A DNA stretch of 64,000 nt, taken from contig JAQTUE010000019.1 of the NCBI GenBank assembly GCA_028710415.1, positions 55,233 to 119,232 of the forward strand, read 5' to 3'. The translations under genes and the position numbers were made by a program. The notes beneath the pieces were generated by a model. It was not told the DNA's origin. It did not search any database and saw nothing but the letters and a program-made list of their open reading frames with translations. Positions 23,701 through 33,700 of this stretch are shown here, in pieces. Within the stretch, counting starts at the first letter, position 1, and each line of letters opens with the position of its first letter. The stretch is from Paludibacter sp. Lineage in GTDB: Bacteria > Bacteroidota > Bacteroidia > Bacteroidales > Paludibacteraceae.

Positions 23701-23903
23701 TAATGAAGTGCGCGTGGGTCGGCAAACCAACACCAGGCACCTTCGGGTGAAACTACATTTCCTTCGTAAACTGCACTTGTTGATGCCAAAGTGTTACTAC
23801 GTACTACTGAATTCGTTCTTCCAGCTATTGCCACTACCGGCAATAAGAGTAATACTGCCGACAGAAAAAAGCAATTTGTAAATAGTGTGATTTTGTTTTT
23901 CAT
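20724..23903 (-). CDS. BNR_4 beta-propeller glycosidase/lyase (GH145 / PL24-25 type) with LamG domains and T9SS tail
   Basis: 1059 residues. After the signal peptide (about 1-28) comes a BNR_4-type seven-bladed propeller (about 50-455), opening with the family hallmark [20 protein letters not shown] and containing [23 protein letters not shown] and [15 protein letters not shown]. It continues with LamG (about 475-650), Ig-like (665-740), LamG (745-960, with IGRTQWW and ELDDFMLYN) and a T9SS tail (978-1059, [13 protein letters not shown]). This propeller class includes alpha-L-rhamnosidase GH145, known from arabinogalactan loci, and ulvan lyases PL24/PL25. The GH145-like role of removing rhamnose caps from glucuronic acid suits the neighbours, but the exact family cannot be fixed here. 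It is the last gene of the minus-strand block 48399-20724 and may have its own promoter. Confidence 0.75.
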   Translation of the reverse strand: [1059 protein letters not shown]

Positions 23904-23955
23904 TGATTCGAATTGTGAGAGTTCTATAGTTATTTAAGTCGAATTATTCAGGAAA

Positions 23956-23963
23956 CAAATATA
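23956..23963 (-). promoter_or_regulatory. Candidate -7 box for the BNR_4 gene
   Basis: The minus strand reads TATATTTG (TAnnTTTG), 52 bases before the BNR_4 start. No -33 TTTG was recognised. Confidence 0.4.
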
Positions 23964-24070
23964 ATGAGTAATTCTGTAATAAAAGAGGAGAATAAAGTCA
24001 AAGTGGATAGAAAAAAAGACTTTCTCAAAACAACATTCAAGTTTGTTTCTTTTTGTATTAAATGCAAAAG

Positions 24071-24098
24071 CGGCTATCTCAATATAATGAGATAGCCG
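24071..24098 (-). terminator. Terminator hairpin after the 905-residue T9SS protein
   Basis: CGGCTATCTCA and TGAGATAGCCG form a perfect 11-bp stem around a 6-base loop, followed on the minus strand by CTTTTG. It lies 26 bases past the stop. Confidence 0.7.
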
Positions 24099-24123
24099 AC
24101 TTACATAACTTATTAAACTCTAT

Positions 24124-26841
24124 TTATTTTACACTTATTACTTTAAATATCTTTGTAACATTATTACTATTCACTTCAACAAAGTAAACGCCGGTTGAAG
24201 GTAATAATACAACTTCTCTTGATGAGCTTGCAACTTTAGCAGTTACAATTCTTCCTGCAACATCGAACACTCTGATACTTCCGGTTTTTCCAACCAATGA
24301 CACATTTACAGTTCCATCTGTTATTGTTGGATACACAGCAATTTCACTGTTGCCTAAGTTTGCAGATCCTGTTGATACATCTTTTTTGAATTTCAATACT
24401 ATGACATTTTCGCCTTCAGCTATAGTCACATTTTCAATCGAAGTGTTATCATAGTTATAGTTATACCCACCAAATGAAACTACATCTTTATCGGTTGTAA
24501 GCGCAGCATATGATTTTCCGATAGTTAAGTAATTCGCTAAGCTGGTTCCCCATGTTGCTGTGTAAACACGGTCAGTTTTTACAGAAGTATTAACATCATC
24601 AACATCTACATATTTTACACGAACTGTAGGTTCAGTGACTTCATACATTTCGTAATTATCAATATAGACACTATCTGTTCCGGTAGTACGTTGGAAGAAT
24701 ACACCTCCTGCACCAATAGTAGCTGTTTTAAATGTAAAGTCAGCAGTTTCCCAGGCATCATTGGTTGATGAATTATAAACATCAACATCAGCTGTGTTGC
24801 CAATCAGGAACAATCCGAATTTTGCAGTATGTCCGGCAGGAACAAATATTTTAGCTTTTGCACGATACGTTTTGTTTGAAGCAATTGCAGTACCACCGGC
24901 AACAGAAGCATCTAATGATCCTCCAAAAGCTTTTATACTACGTTCTCCACAAAAGGACTTAACTTCACTAATTGCGACATTACCCCAACCACCGAATTTT
25001 GTACGATCATTACAATATGGATCAGCAATAAGGTTAGCCCGATCAGTATATAACGGAGAATTAAAACATGCAGCATCGCCAGAGAGGGCATTCACTGAGA
25101 TTGATTTAGAAAGTGAACCAGCAGCTATTGAAATTAAAGCATTTTTCATGGAAGCAGTGCCCGTAAATTGAGCAGTGATTTGAACTCCATCCTGTGCTTC
25201 AGAAGCAGTCATACTTGTTTTGCTCAATGTGATACCTTCTGGTGCAGAAAGAGTAACACCTTCAGTTAGGAATGCACCACTCACATTGAAAGTTTTAGAT
25301 GTGTTTTTATCATCAAATAAGAAGCTGGATTGAGAAACAGTCAAAACTTTTTGTTCTCCAAGAAAACCAAGCGTAAAGTCATCTGCCGAGAACCAGGTAC
25401 CTGACCATGCAGAACCTCCTGTGAAAGCGGCGCTTGTGCTGACGCCAAGTGTCAGAGTATTATCAAGTACAGCTGCATCAACAGTTATTGTACTAAAACC
25501 ATTTCCTAAAGTGCCACCTGCGGCAGCATTGTTGATGATTTCTGTGCGGTAGGCTTTCCCGGCTGATTTAGCCACTAAATAAGAACCGGCGCCTGAAGTA
25601 CGAGCCGCAAATGATAATCTGTAAGTTCCATTAGGAATTCCGGTTATTGTTTGTTGAGCGGTGTAAAGCATTGAACCTGCTGTTCCATTGTATGAGTCTA
25701 AATAACGGTTCGTAGAAACCAACGAATAATGCTGACCTGTAGCCGTGAATGTGTTTCCGGTACCTTTATCAACTGTCCAACCTTTTGGAATTGTTGAATT
25801 ACCAGGTCCTTCAATCGTCGGATTTGCCAATAAACCAGTCATATCATATGTATCGCCGGTTGTGAAATTAATTGCTAAATTCTCCGGGGCATAAGCTGTT
25901 CCGGCTAAAAAAGTGGCAGAAGAAGCTCCGGTAATTCCCGGGGCAGTTACAGTAACCGTTCCTTTTACTAATGCAATATAATCTATTTGAGTTAATGGAT
26001 CAGTACCGGCGCTTGAAGTATTATATGTGGTATTCTTAAATGTGAAATAAGCTGTTCCACTTACAGTTGCCGGAGTTTTTATTATTGTTGAAAATGTTCC
26101 AGCTGCGGCAACACTACCTCCAAGAACTAAGGAATTGTAATCATACTCCATTCCACTAGTGGTAGTTCCTAATCCTACGTTAAAAGTCGCTGAGGCATTC
26201 GAACAAGTAAGTTGACGAACAATAACTTTATAAGAAGCATTAGCTTCAATTGCAGAACTTATTGGTTGTGCAAAATAATTTGTATTTGCGCTTCCTCTCC
26301 AAACACATTCATATATACCATTAAAGTTTCCTGCAGTAGCACTAGAAACTCTAATACCTGCCGAAGCCGCAACTATTACATTTGTAACCCATGGTGTTCC
26401 AAAATTATAATTCGTGCCTCCAACCAATGTACCCGGAGTTTCAAAACTAGAATTTTGTAACAAGTTATTTACATTTGTAGCTGCATCTGCGTCTGTAATG
26501 GCAGGATAAGTAATTGTTACCGCTGGAGTAAGTGTTGTTTTGTATACATTTGCTTCATATACATAAACTAAACCTTTTTTTTGAGAAAAACGAACAGTAC
26601 CATTAGTTGTTGGCGTGTACGTATAAGCACCTCCGGCAATTGAAATTTGTGTTCCTACTGTGCCTTGAACTTCAAGAGTATAATCTCCTTCAATAGGTGT
26701 AAAAGTTGATAAGTTTGCAGACGAACCATTTAAGTTCTGTAAGGCAGGTAAATAGGGAATAACTGCAGCACGCGCTGAAAATGCATTCAGCAAAACGAAA
26801 AACATAAGGAATGACCTTAAAAATAGTAACTGTTTTTTCAT
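24124..26841 (-). CDS. Large non-catalytic CBM-like T9SS surface protein
   Basis: 905 residues with signal peptide (about 1-25) and T9SS tail (about 830-905, IAVYPTITDGTVNV to IFKVISVK). Between them several beta-sandwich, carbohydrate-binding-like modules can be seen: one around LLQNSSFETPG (about 127-290), one around GLLANPTIEGPGNSTIPKGW (about 335-495), and one with LIADPYCNDRTKFGGWGNVAI (about 610-735). A Pur/BACON-like Ig domain (LTVSQSSFLFDDKNTSKTF, about 500-590) is nearly repeated in the next upstream gene. No catalytic motif was recognised. A glycan-binding role at the cell surface is inferred. Terminator hairpins flank the gene on both sides, so it is probably transcribed alone. Confidence 0.75.
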   Translation of the reverse strand: MKKQLLFLRSFLMFFVLLNAFSARAAVIPYLPALQNLNGSSANLSTFTPIEGDYTLEVQGTVGTQISIAGGAYTYTPTTNGTVRFSQKKGLVYVYEANVYKTTLTPAVTITYPAITDADAATNVNNLLQNSSFETPGTLVGGTNYNFGTPWVTNVIVAASAGIRVSSATAGNFNGIYECVWRGSANTNYFAQPISSAIEANASYKVIVRQLTCSNASATFNVGLGTTTSGMEYDYNSLVLGGSVAAAGTFSTIIKTPATVSGTAYFTFKNTTYNTSSAGTDPLTQIDYIALVKGTVTVTAPGITGASSATFLAGTAYAPENLAINFTTGDTYDMTGLLANPTIEGPGNSTIPKGWTVDKGTGNTFTATGQHYSLVSTNRYLDSYNGTAGSMLYTAQQTITGIPNGTYRLSFAARTSGAGSYLVAKSAGKAYRTEIINNAAAGGTLGNGFSTITVDAAVLDNTLTLGVSTSAAFTGGSAWSGTWFSADDFTLGFLGEQKVLTVSQSSFLFDDKNTSKTFNVSGAFLTEGVTLSAPEGITLSKTSMTASEAQDGVQITAQFTGTASMKNALISIAAGSLSKSISVNALSGDAACFNSPLYTDRANLIADPYCNDRTKFGGWGNVAISEVKSFCGERSIKAFGGSLDASVAGGTAIASNKTYRAKAKIFVPAGHTAKFGLFLIGNTADVDVYNSSTNDAWETADFTFKTATIGAGGVFFQRTTGTDSVYIDNYEMYEVTEPTVRVKYVDVDDVNTSVKTDRVYTATWGTSLANYLTIGKSYAALTTDKDVVSFGGYNYNYDNTSIENVTIAEGENVIVLKFKKDVSTGSANLGNSEIAVYPTITDGTVNVSLVGKTGSIRVFDVAGRIVTAKVASSSREVVLLPSTGVYFVEVNSNNVTKIFKVISVK

Positions 26842-26912
26842 GATGTAATTGAATTAAAGTATTATTATTTGAATTAAGAATTTGTATAAAAAAAAAGAAT
26901 AAATTGATTGTA

Positions 26913-26920
26913 CAAAAATA
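26913..26920 (-). promoter_or_regulatory. Candidate -7 box for the 905-residue T9SS protein
   Basis: The minus strand reads TATTTTTG, 72 bases before the start at 26841. No -33 element is clear. Confidence 0.4.
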
Positions 26921-27036
26921 GAGGTGAAGAATGAAAAAGCGGGTGAAAAAAGAGTCAATAAAGAAGATGATTTGCCCAATAACCTTTATTCTGTACAATT
27001 TAAGTAGTTTACCTAACTCTTTGCATGAAACTAAGT

Positions 27037-27070
27037 AAAAAAAAAAGGCTGTATCACTTTTGATACAGCC
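27037..27070 (-). terminator. Strong rho-independent terminator
   Basis: GGCTGTATCA and TGATACAGCC form a perfect 10-bp stem with a 4-base loop. On the minus strand it is followed directly by ten T residues. It lies 24 bases past the stop of the 566-residue protein. Confidence 0.92.
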
Positions 27071-27094
27071 TCATCTTTTTTATTCTCAAAGAAC

Positions 27095-28795
27095 TTATTT
27101 TACTAATTTTTGAGTCACTGTCTTGTCATTTAGGGCAACTTTAACCATATACATTCCTGAAGGAAGATTTGCTTTCAGCACCACATGATTCGCTCCCGCT
27201 TCTAACATCGTTTTTTCATATGCAACCATCGCACCCTGAACATTATATACTGAAATAGAAGCTGCAGTTGTTTTAGTGGAATTGATTTCTGCAACAACTT
27301 TATTGTTATTGGCATACACCTTAACCTGCCCGGACGATATTACATTTGCTACTGCTGTAGCTGATGGATCTGCTGTTTTAGTCAGAGTCATATCATCCAA
27401 ATAGATAATGAAATTAACTCCGATAAATGCAGACGCTTTTTCAAAAACCATTGAGCAGGTATCACTCAGTGCCACGAAAGAAACAGATCCTGTAGAAATC
27501 GGTTGAGCAACAGTAATATCAGCAGGAACAGTTGTTTTGAACCAGGTTCCGCCGATTGCCTGTGTTGAATCCCCAATGTTTTGAGGCACCGCATACACGT
27601 TTATTTGTGCATTAGCAGCTCCACTGTTGGACTGTTTATAGTTGAAATCAAATCGATAAGAAGCTCCGGGCACTAAGTTTTTTATTTTTGTACCAATATA
27701 ATTATATGAAGCAGCATCGCCCAGATAACGAAGTAGCATGCAGTTTGTACCGTGTGATTGATATCCATTATTCGTCATTACACGTGATGTTGCCGCTCCG
27801 CCTAAGGACACTCCCAAATCGTTTTTCCATTTTCCCAGTGGTGCAGCATCTGTATTCCCTAATTCAAAACCACCATCAGTAACGCCATTAATTATTAAAG
27901 GAGTTGCATATACATAAATTGTTTTTGACAACGTACTGCCACTGATAATTCTGATAGTATCAATTACCAGTGATGTTTTGTTATAAGTCGCCATAACAGA
28001 ATCTCCACATTGGGCATTGGCGGCAGTGATTGTTGTTTTATTTAATGTAACACCTGAAGGGGCACTCAATGAAATGTCATTTACAAGAGCATTCCCACTT
28101 ACGAAGAATTTCTTTGTGTAAATGGAATCATTTAATTTCATTGAAGTTTGTGATACACTAAGAATCTGGGCTGTACTCAGATTTAAAGACAAATTGCCTA
28201 AACCGATCAGGCCTCCACTGGGGTTCAAACCTGCAGTTTGTGTAACCTGAATGTAATAAGTGCCGGTTGTAGGTACGCTAAAGCTTAATGAAAAAGGATA
28301 AAGAATGTTCTTTGTATCTGAAGGTGGAGTAACTGATGTTGTTGAAATAATATTCCCTCCTGATGGAGCATCTGTTACAGCAAATTTATAAGTAGGTCTT
28401 GTAGCATTATTCCACCATTCATAATATCCATTAAATGTATATGCACTGCAGCCGTTTAAAGTAATCCCTGTTTGTGTAGTTGATGTACCATCACCATGAC
28501 CTAATGACAAAGTCGAACCGACATAAGTACCATCCCATCTGTACAGGAACACACGACCCGTATAACTGCCACCGGTAGATAATGTGTGAGTAACATCCAT
28601 AAAACGCACCCCTGCACCATTGGCTGTTCCCCATGCAGTAGTTGCAAAAGTAGATGCCCAACCCCATTTATTAGCTTCTGAATTAGTAGCTGTTATTCCA
28701 TTTCCATCCCAACCTGCAAGCAGATTTTGTGAATTTGCCGGAAGAGTACTCCATAGGGCAGCTACCGTAATAATTAAAGTAAAGAGTTTTCTCAT
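27095..28795 (-). CDS. Secreted CBM-like T9SS protein, 566 residues
   Basis: A signal peptide (about 1-22) is followed by a beta-sandwich with LLAGWDGNGITATNSEANKW (about 23-205), then an Ig/BACON-like domain (LSVSQTSMKLNDSIYTKKFF, about 212-298) closely similar to one in the 905-residue neighbour. Next comes a CBM4_9-like jelly roll (VTDGGFELGNTDAAPLGKW, about 300-470), then a T9SS-type tail (about 490-566, ending SGMYMVKVALNDKTVTQKLVK). No catalytic residues were recognised. The likely role is binding glycan outside the cell. Promoter and terminator signals on both sides suggest a single-gene transcript after the SusD gene. Confidence 0.75.
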   Translation of the reverse strand: MRKLFTLIITVAALWSTLPANSQNLLAGWDGNGITATNSEANKWGWASTFATTAWGTANGAGVRFMDVTHTLSTGGSYTGRVFLYRWDGTYVGSTLSLGHGDGTSTTQTGITLNGCSAYTFNGYYEWWNNATRPTYKFAVTDAPSGGNIISTTSVTPPSDTKNILYPFSLSFSVPTTGTYYIQVTQTAGLNPSGGLIGLGNLSLNLSTAQILSVSQTSMKLNDSIYTKKFFVSGNALVNDISLSAPSGVTLNKTTITAANAQCGDSVMATYNKTSLVIDTIRIISGSTLSKTIYVYATPLIINGVTDGGFELGNTDAAPLGKWKNDLGVSLGGAATSRVMTNNGYQSHGTNCMLLRYLGDAASYNYIGTKIKNLVPGASYRFDFNYKQSNSGAANAQINVYAVPQNIGDSTQAIGGTWFKTTVPADITVAQPISTGSVSFVALSDTCSMVFEKASAFIGVNFIIYLDDMTLTKTADPSATAVANVISSGQVKVYANNNKVVAEINSTKTTAASISVYNVQGAMVAYEKTMLEAGANHVVLKANLPSGMYMVKVALNDKTVTQKLVK

Positions 28796-28841
28796 AATAA
28801 ATATTTTAAGTGATTAATAATTTTATGTGTTTTTTTGTTAG

Positions 28842-28869
28842 CAAATATATATCTTATTCAGATAATCAA
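28842..28869 (-). promoter_or_regulatory. Candidate promoter for the 566-residue T9SS protein
   Basis: On the minus strand TTG is followed after 17 bases by TATATTTG (28842-28849), close to the -33/-7 Bacteroidetes pattern though slightly short in spacing. It is 47 bases before the start. Confidence 0.5.
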
Positions 28870-28987
28870 GGTTGAAAAAAAAGTCAATTAAGAAGACAAT
28901 TCATTTACAGAATATGATTTCATTGTAGTAACTTATCAATCGAAGCCTTCTTTTACTTTAATGTAACTTCAGATTCTTTGAAATAGA

Positions 28988-29019
28988 AATCCCACATTTG
29001 TTTTCACAAACGTGGGATT
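28988..29019 (-). terminator. Hairpin after SusD-like gene
   Basis: AATCCCAC pairs with GTGGGATT, and inside it TTTGT pairs with ACAAA, with one mismatch. It lies 29 bases past the stop at 29048. On the minus strand a modest T-rich stretch (TCTATTTC) follows. Confidence 0.6.
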
Positions 29020-29047
29020 CACTGTAAATATAATCGGGAAACCTTCT

Positions 29048-30715
29048 TTATTTCTTCAAATACCAATTTTCAACATGCATAAGTTTCTCTCTTATGGCTT
29101 CTTTATTGTTTACATGTTTTGCAGCAACTTTATCTGCTAAATAGGCCGGGTCATTTCGTCTGATTGCAAAACGCATCAAATCATGAAACCGGTTTCCTTC
29201 GAAAGCCATCTCCAAAGCCAACTCTGTTTGAATAGCATCTTCCACAAATTCTATGGAATCTTGTTTTGGATTGTTTCTTGGTCCGGCATATAAAGCATAA
29301 TTTGGGATCCTGTAATTAGTTGTATCTAAATTCACATTTCCACAACCACGCATTCTGATACCGGTATTATTTATAAATATGTTTGAGGTGAAATCCATAT
29401 AATTTGACAAAGGTGTCTTTTCACTACTCGGCACAATGGTATTATTTGATAAAGTAGCAAAATTCAAACCGTTTTTAATCACAGCAAACGCCAGATTGGA
29501 TTTCCCCAACCGGTTAACCGCCTCGGCATAACGCAAATAAAGCAATGGAGTACGATATACAACGATTTGTTTGTTTTCGTTTTTGGTTGAGTCCAATGGA
29601 TTCATTGTCACAAACTTTTGAATATAATCATTGGTTGTAAAAGGTTTATTGATGTAATATGCCCTTCCTATATTTAAAACAGAAAGGGAACCAATACTTC
29701 TCAAATCACCAACAGTATCCAGTGAAACCGATTGAACATATCGTTGTGAATACCAGTTATTAATGGCAACAGGGGATGGGGCTAGCCTGTGATAGTAACA
29801 CAAACTGTCTAATTCAAACTTGCGTCCATATTGGTTGGTAGCAGCAATATAAGTAATATCTTCATTTGATCTTCCCAGATATTCACCTTCCCAACCTCCA
29901 TTAAAATAAGTAATTCCACCGGTAAATACACTGTTTGTTACAGTATACATTGTCCTAAATGGACCTATAGTATACTTATTATTGTAAATTAAATCATGAT
30001 ATTCGTTTGCAGCATTTTCATATTGCCCGGTATACAAATACAAATCTCCCAAAATGAAACGAATAGGGAAAAATGATTTTCGTGTGTTTTGATTATAAAT
30101 AGTCCCAAAGTTAGGCATATCTGCGTCTTTCCAAGGCGATAAATCAGCAATCAGCAATGGTGCCAGCTCGTTGAGCGACAGTGGTACCTGAGTTTGTACA
30201 GACTCGGCATCGGATACGCTCAATATCGGTTTGTCGTAATAAATTGCCGAACCGAAATTTAATACCAACTGCATATAGGTCCATGCCCGAATACCTTTGG
30301 CAGCGGCATATTCCCTGTACATAACTTTAATACCTCCATTTACAACAGAAGTATCGATATTATGAAGTACATAATTGCAGTTGTTAATTATTGAATAATA
30401 ATCCCGAATGTTATTTGCATATGGATTTGAATCAGATATTTGGAAATCGTTGATTTCATGTAAATAAGGTGACGATTTTGTGCTAACATCCATCAAATCA
30501 CCACGAAGTTCACCCAGCAAAACATAACTGTTGGCCAGTTTCTGTACCTGTGACAGTATGGCAGACATAGAATAAAGAGTATCATTGGCTCCAGTGAGTT
30601 TATATTGATTTTCAAACACGATCTGATCAGAATCAACATCCAATAAGCTATTACATCCCACAAACAAGAAGCTGGAAAAAATTAGAAACAGGATTGATTT
30701 ATTTATATTTTTCAT
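29048..30715 (-). CDS. SusD/RagB-like glycan-binding lipoprotein (second pair)
   Basis: 555 residues. A lipobox with C21 (FLFVGC) indicates an outer-membrane lipoprotein. SusD features include the N-terminal helical TPR-like part (RDYYSIINNCNYVLHNI, YAAAKGIRAWTYMQLVLNFG), YLRYAEAVNRLG and the C-terminal ELALEMAFEGNRFHDLMRFAIRR. SusD-like proteins lie over the SusC barrel and hand glycans to it. The stop of the paired SusC gene is 45 bases upstream. A hairpin just downstream suggests the operon ends here. Confidence 0.93.
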   Translation of the reverse strand: MKNINKSILFLIFSSFLFVGCNSLLDVDSDQIVFENQYKLTGANDTLYSMSAILSQVQKLANSYVLLGELRGDLMDVSTKSSPYLHEINDFQISDSNPYANNIRDYYSIINNCNYVLHNIDTSVVNGGIKVMYREYAAAKGIRAWTYMQLVLNFGSAIYYDKPILSVSDAESVQTQVPLSLNELAPLLIADLSPWKDADMPNFGTIYNQNTRKSFFPIRFILGDLYLYTGQYENAANEYHDLIYNNKYTIGPFRTMYTVTNSVFTGGITYFNGGWEGEYLGRSNEDITYIAATNQYGRKFELDSLCYYHRLAPSPVAINNWYSQRYVQSVSLDTVGDLRSIGSLSVLNIGRAYYINKPFTTNDYIQKFVTMNPLDSTKNENKQIVVYRTPLLYLRYAEAVNRLGKSNLAFAVIKNGLNFATLSNNTIVPSSEKTPLSNYMDFTSNIFINNTGIRMRGCGNVNLDTTNYRIPNYALYAGPRNNPKQDSIEFVEDAIQTELALEMAFEGNRFHDLMRFAIRRNDPAYLADKVAAKHVNNKEAIREKLMHVENWYLKK

Positions 30716-30760
30716 ATGAATATATTTTACTTTTTAAATGCAAACAAAACTGTTTTGGAA

Positions 30761-33700
30761 TTACAAATTAAACTTAATTCCAACATAATAACTTCTGGTG
30801 AGCGGCAATAATCCGGCATCGACACCTTGCGAATAAACCGAATTCCCAGCCGAAAACTCAGGATCCTGACCTAGATACTTAGTTAAGGTTAGTAAATTAT
30901 TTGCGGACACCCAAATATTAAATCCTTCAATAAAATTACTTTTTATAGGCACCTCGTAAGATAATGTAATGGTTTTAAGTTTCAAATATGAACCATCTTC
31001 AATCCAACGGGTTGAAAAACGCCCATTTCCCATTGGATCTCCATACACAGCTTTGGGCTGAGTAGTAACTTGTCCATCTGCTGTCCATCTGTTAGTCATT
31101 AAATTGGTTTGATTATTAAAGTTACTGCCTGCTTCCAGCTGGCTACGGAAATAATTATACACATCATTACCAATCGTGTAAGTAAACACGGTACTCAGGG
31201 AAAGCCGTTTATATGTTATTTTACTGGTTATATTTCCATAGAAATCAGGATTTGGGTTTCCAATAACCTGTTTATCTTTCTCATCGATAATTCCATCTTT
31301 AACACCATTTTTATCACCATCTGCAAATTTTATATCTCCTGCTGAAAATTTGGAATAAGTCCCATCGCTGTTCAACTGTTTCAGGTTAGCCTGGTCTGCT
31401 TCGGCCTGAGTGGCAAATACACCAAGTGCCTTGTATCCGTAAAATGAACCAGCAGCCACACCCACTGCTGTACGTACTTCTCCGCCATAAACCAGAGTGG
31501 AGTAATCAGCAACAGATAAAGAGGTGATTTTATTAGCATAATGACCTATGCTGGCTCCAAGTTCCCATTTGAGATTATTGAAATTCAACATTTTCCAATT
31601 GGCTGCAAACTGAAATCCTTTATTCTCCATTGTTCCACCATTAGTCCAATAAGTACCCAAGCCGGAAACAATTGGCAGTTGTTTTAGCATCAATAAATCG
31701 GAAGTATTACTGTTGAAATAATCAAAACTCAAAGAAAATCGGTCGTGAAACAAACCTAAATCAATTCCGGCATGAGCGGTTTTAGTAGTTTCCCACTGTA
31801 GGGCAGGATTATTTAGATTAGCCAGCAGTAACCCATTTGCTTTACCCATAAACTTAACACCGGAAAAATAAGCCATTGATTGGTAATCCTTCATCCCATC
31901 ATTACCGGTCATTCCATATCCTGCTCGAATTTTCAACAAACTTACTACATCTAAGTTTTTCATAAACCGTTCGGAAGTGATCAACCATCCTGCGTTAAAT
32001 GCCGGGAAAATTGCCCAACTGCGGCCAAAAAGAGATATCCCACCTTGAGTTTCTTTCCCAAAACGAGAAGAACCATCCATGGCTACAGTAGCTGTCAGGA
32101 AATATCTGTTTGCGAAATCATAATCCACATTCAGGTAATTTGACAAAGAGTTGGTTTGAGTATTGATTCCGCTAACTTGCAAAAACTTGAATGCACTTGA
32201 AACTTGAGTATTATTATTTGTGGTTGTGTTATGTACTTCCGCATAATCGGACTCGTAATAAGTGTTTGTATAACGCAATCCATAAATGGCTTTCAAATGA
32301 CTTAGTCTACCAAAACTTTTTTCGTATGTCAATCGGGTATCATCAAAGAAGTTGGTGTTACGCATGGTTTGACCACTTACTTCATTTTGCGAAATTCCAT
32401 AATCTTTTATAACTTGTTCCGGTGTATAATACATTGGAATATAATGTCTTTCTGCGGTTTTGTTTACACTGAAGTCAAACTGTGAACTCAGTGTGATATA
32501 CGGCGAAATTTTGATCGAAGGTAATAGCCCAACATTAACACGCGTGTTTCGAAGATTATTTACAGACAAAGATATAATTCCATCGGGGTTACCTACATAA
32601 AATTCATCAGTATGTTCTAAATCTGTCGATTTATCACCGGCAAAAGTAAATGAATTTGGGCTTAAAAAGGGCGATTTAATATAAGTCAGCCAGGAAGGTG
32701 ATGAGAAACTCATTCCATCATCTAACAACGTTCTGGTTATTTGAGTTACTCCGATATTTAGTCCTAAATTAAAATTGTCAAGTAATTTTATATCTGCATT
32801 CAACCGGGTATTAAGCCTGTTGCTGTTCGTGCTTTTTACTATTCCTTTATTCGTTGTATATCCCAGCGAAAAATAATACATGGCCTTTTCGTCACCACCA
32901 TTAGCATTAATCATGTAACTATTGGTAAGGCCCTGCTGATATACTTGATTCGCCCAATTAGTATTGTTATGACTGGTATTATATACTTTATAATTGGCTT
33001 TATTCGTTTCCAGAAATCCAAAACCTGAAATATCAGTGCCGGTAATGCCTTTAGAACCAATTAAATCACTGGCATAAATTCTGAAATTATCGTCATTCAT
33101 CATTGGTATTGAACCCGGCATATCGGTTGTTCCCGTAAGCACATTCAGACTGATTTTTGTTACCATTGTTTGTGAACGTTTGGTTTTAATCACTACCACT
33201 CCATTCGACGCTTTGCTGCCATAAATGGATGTACCATCTTTTACAACTGTTATACTTTCAATATCATTTACATCAATCGTATTCAGTGGATTTGAGAAAA
33301 ATCCTTTATTGATTGATACTACATCGTTCAAATTATCCCAGATAACGCCATCAACCACAAATAAGGGTTGTGCATTGGCATTCAACGAGTTTATACCTCG
33401 GATAAAAAATGATGACCCGATGCCCGATATCCCTGAACGAGTGATGGCCCGAACGTCTCCGGATAATGAAGTTTCTATTAGCTCGTCAGCTGACATGCTG
33501 TTTACTTGTTGAAAATGGTCGATCCCTTTTGCTGAATTGGTAGAAGCTGAATTGCTTATATCACCGGTTAGTCCGACTGTTTTTTTGAAATAGGTGCTAA
33601 ATTGGTCGGAAAATAGTTTCACCACAACAGCATTCTTGCCCCGTAAAGGAAATTCAACGATGTTATAATCGTAAGCAGAAATTTTTAGCACAGCCAATAC

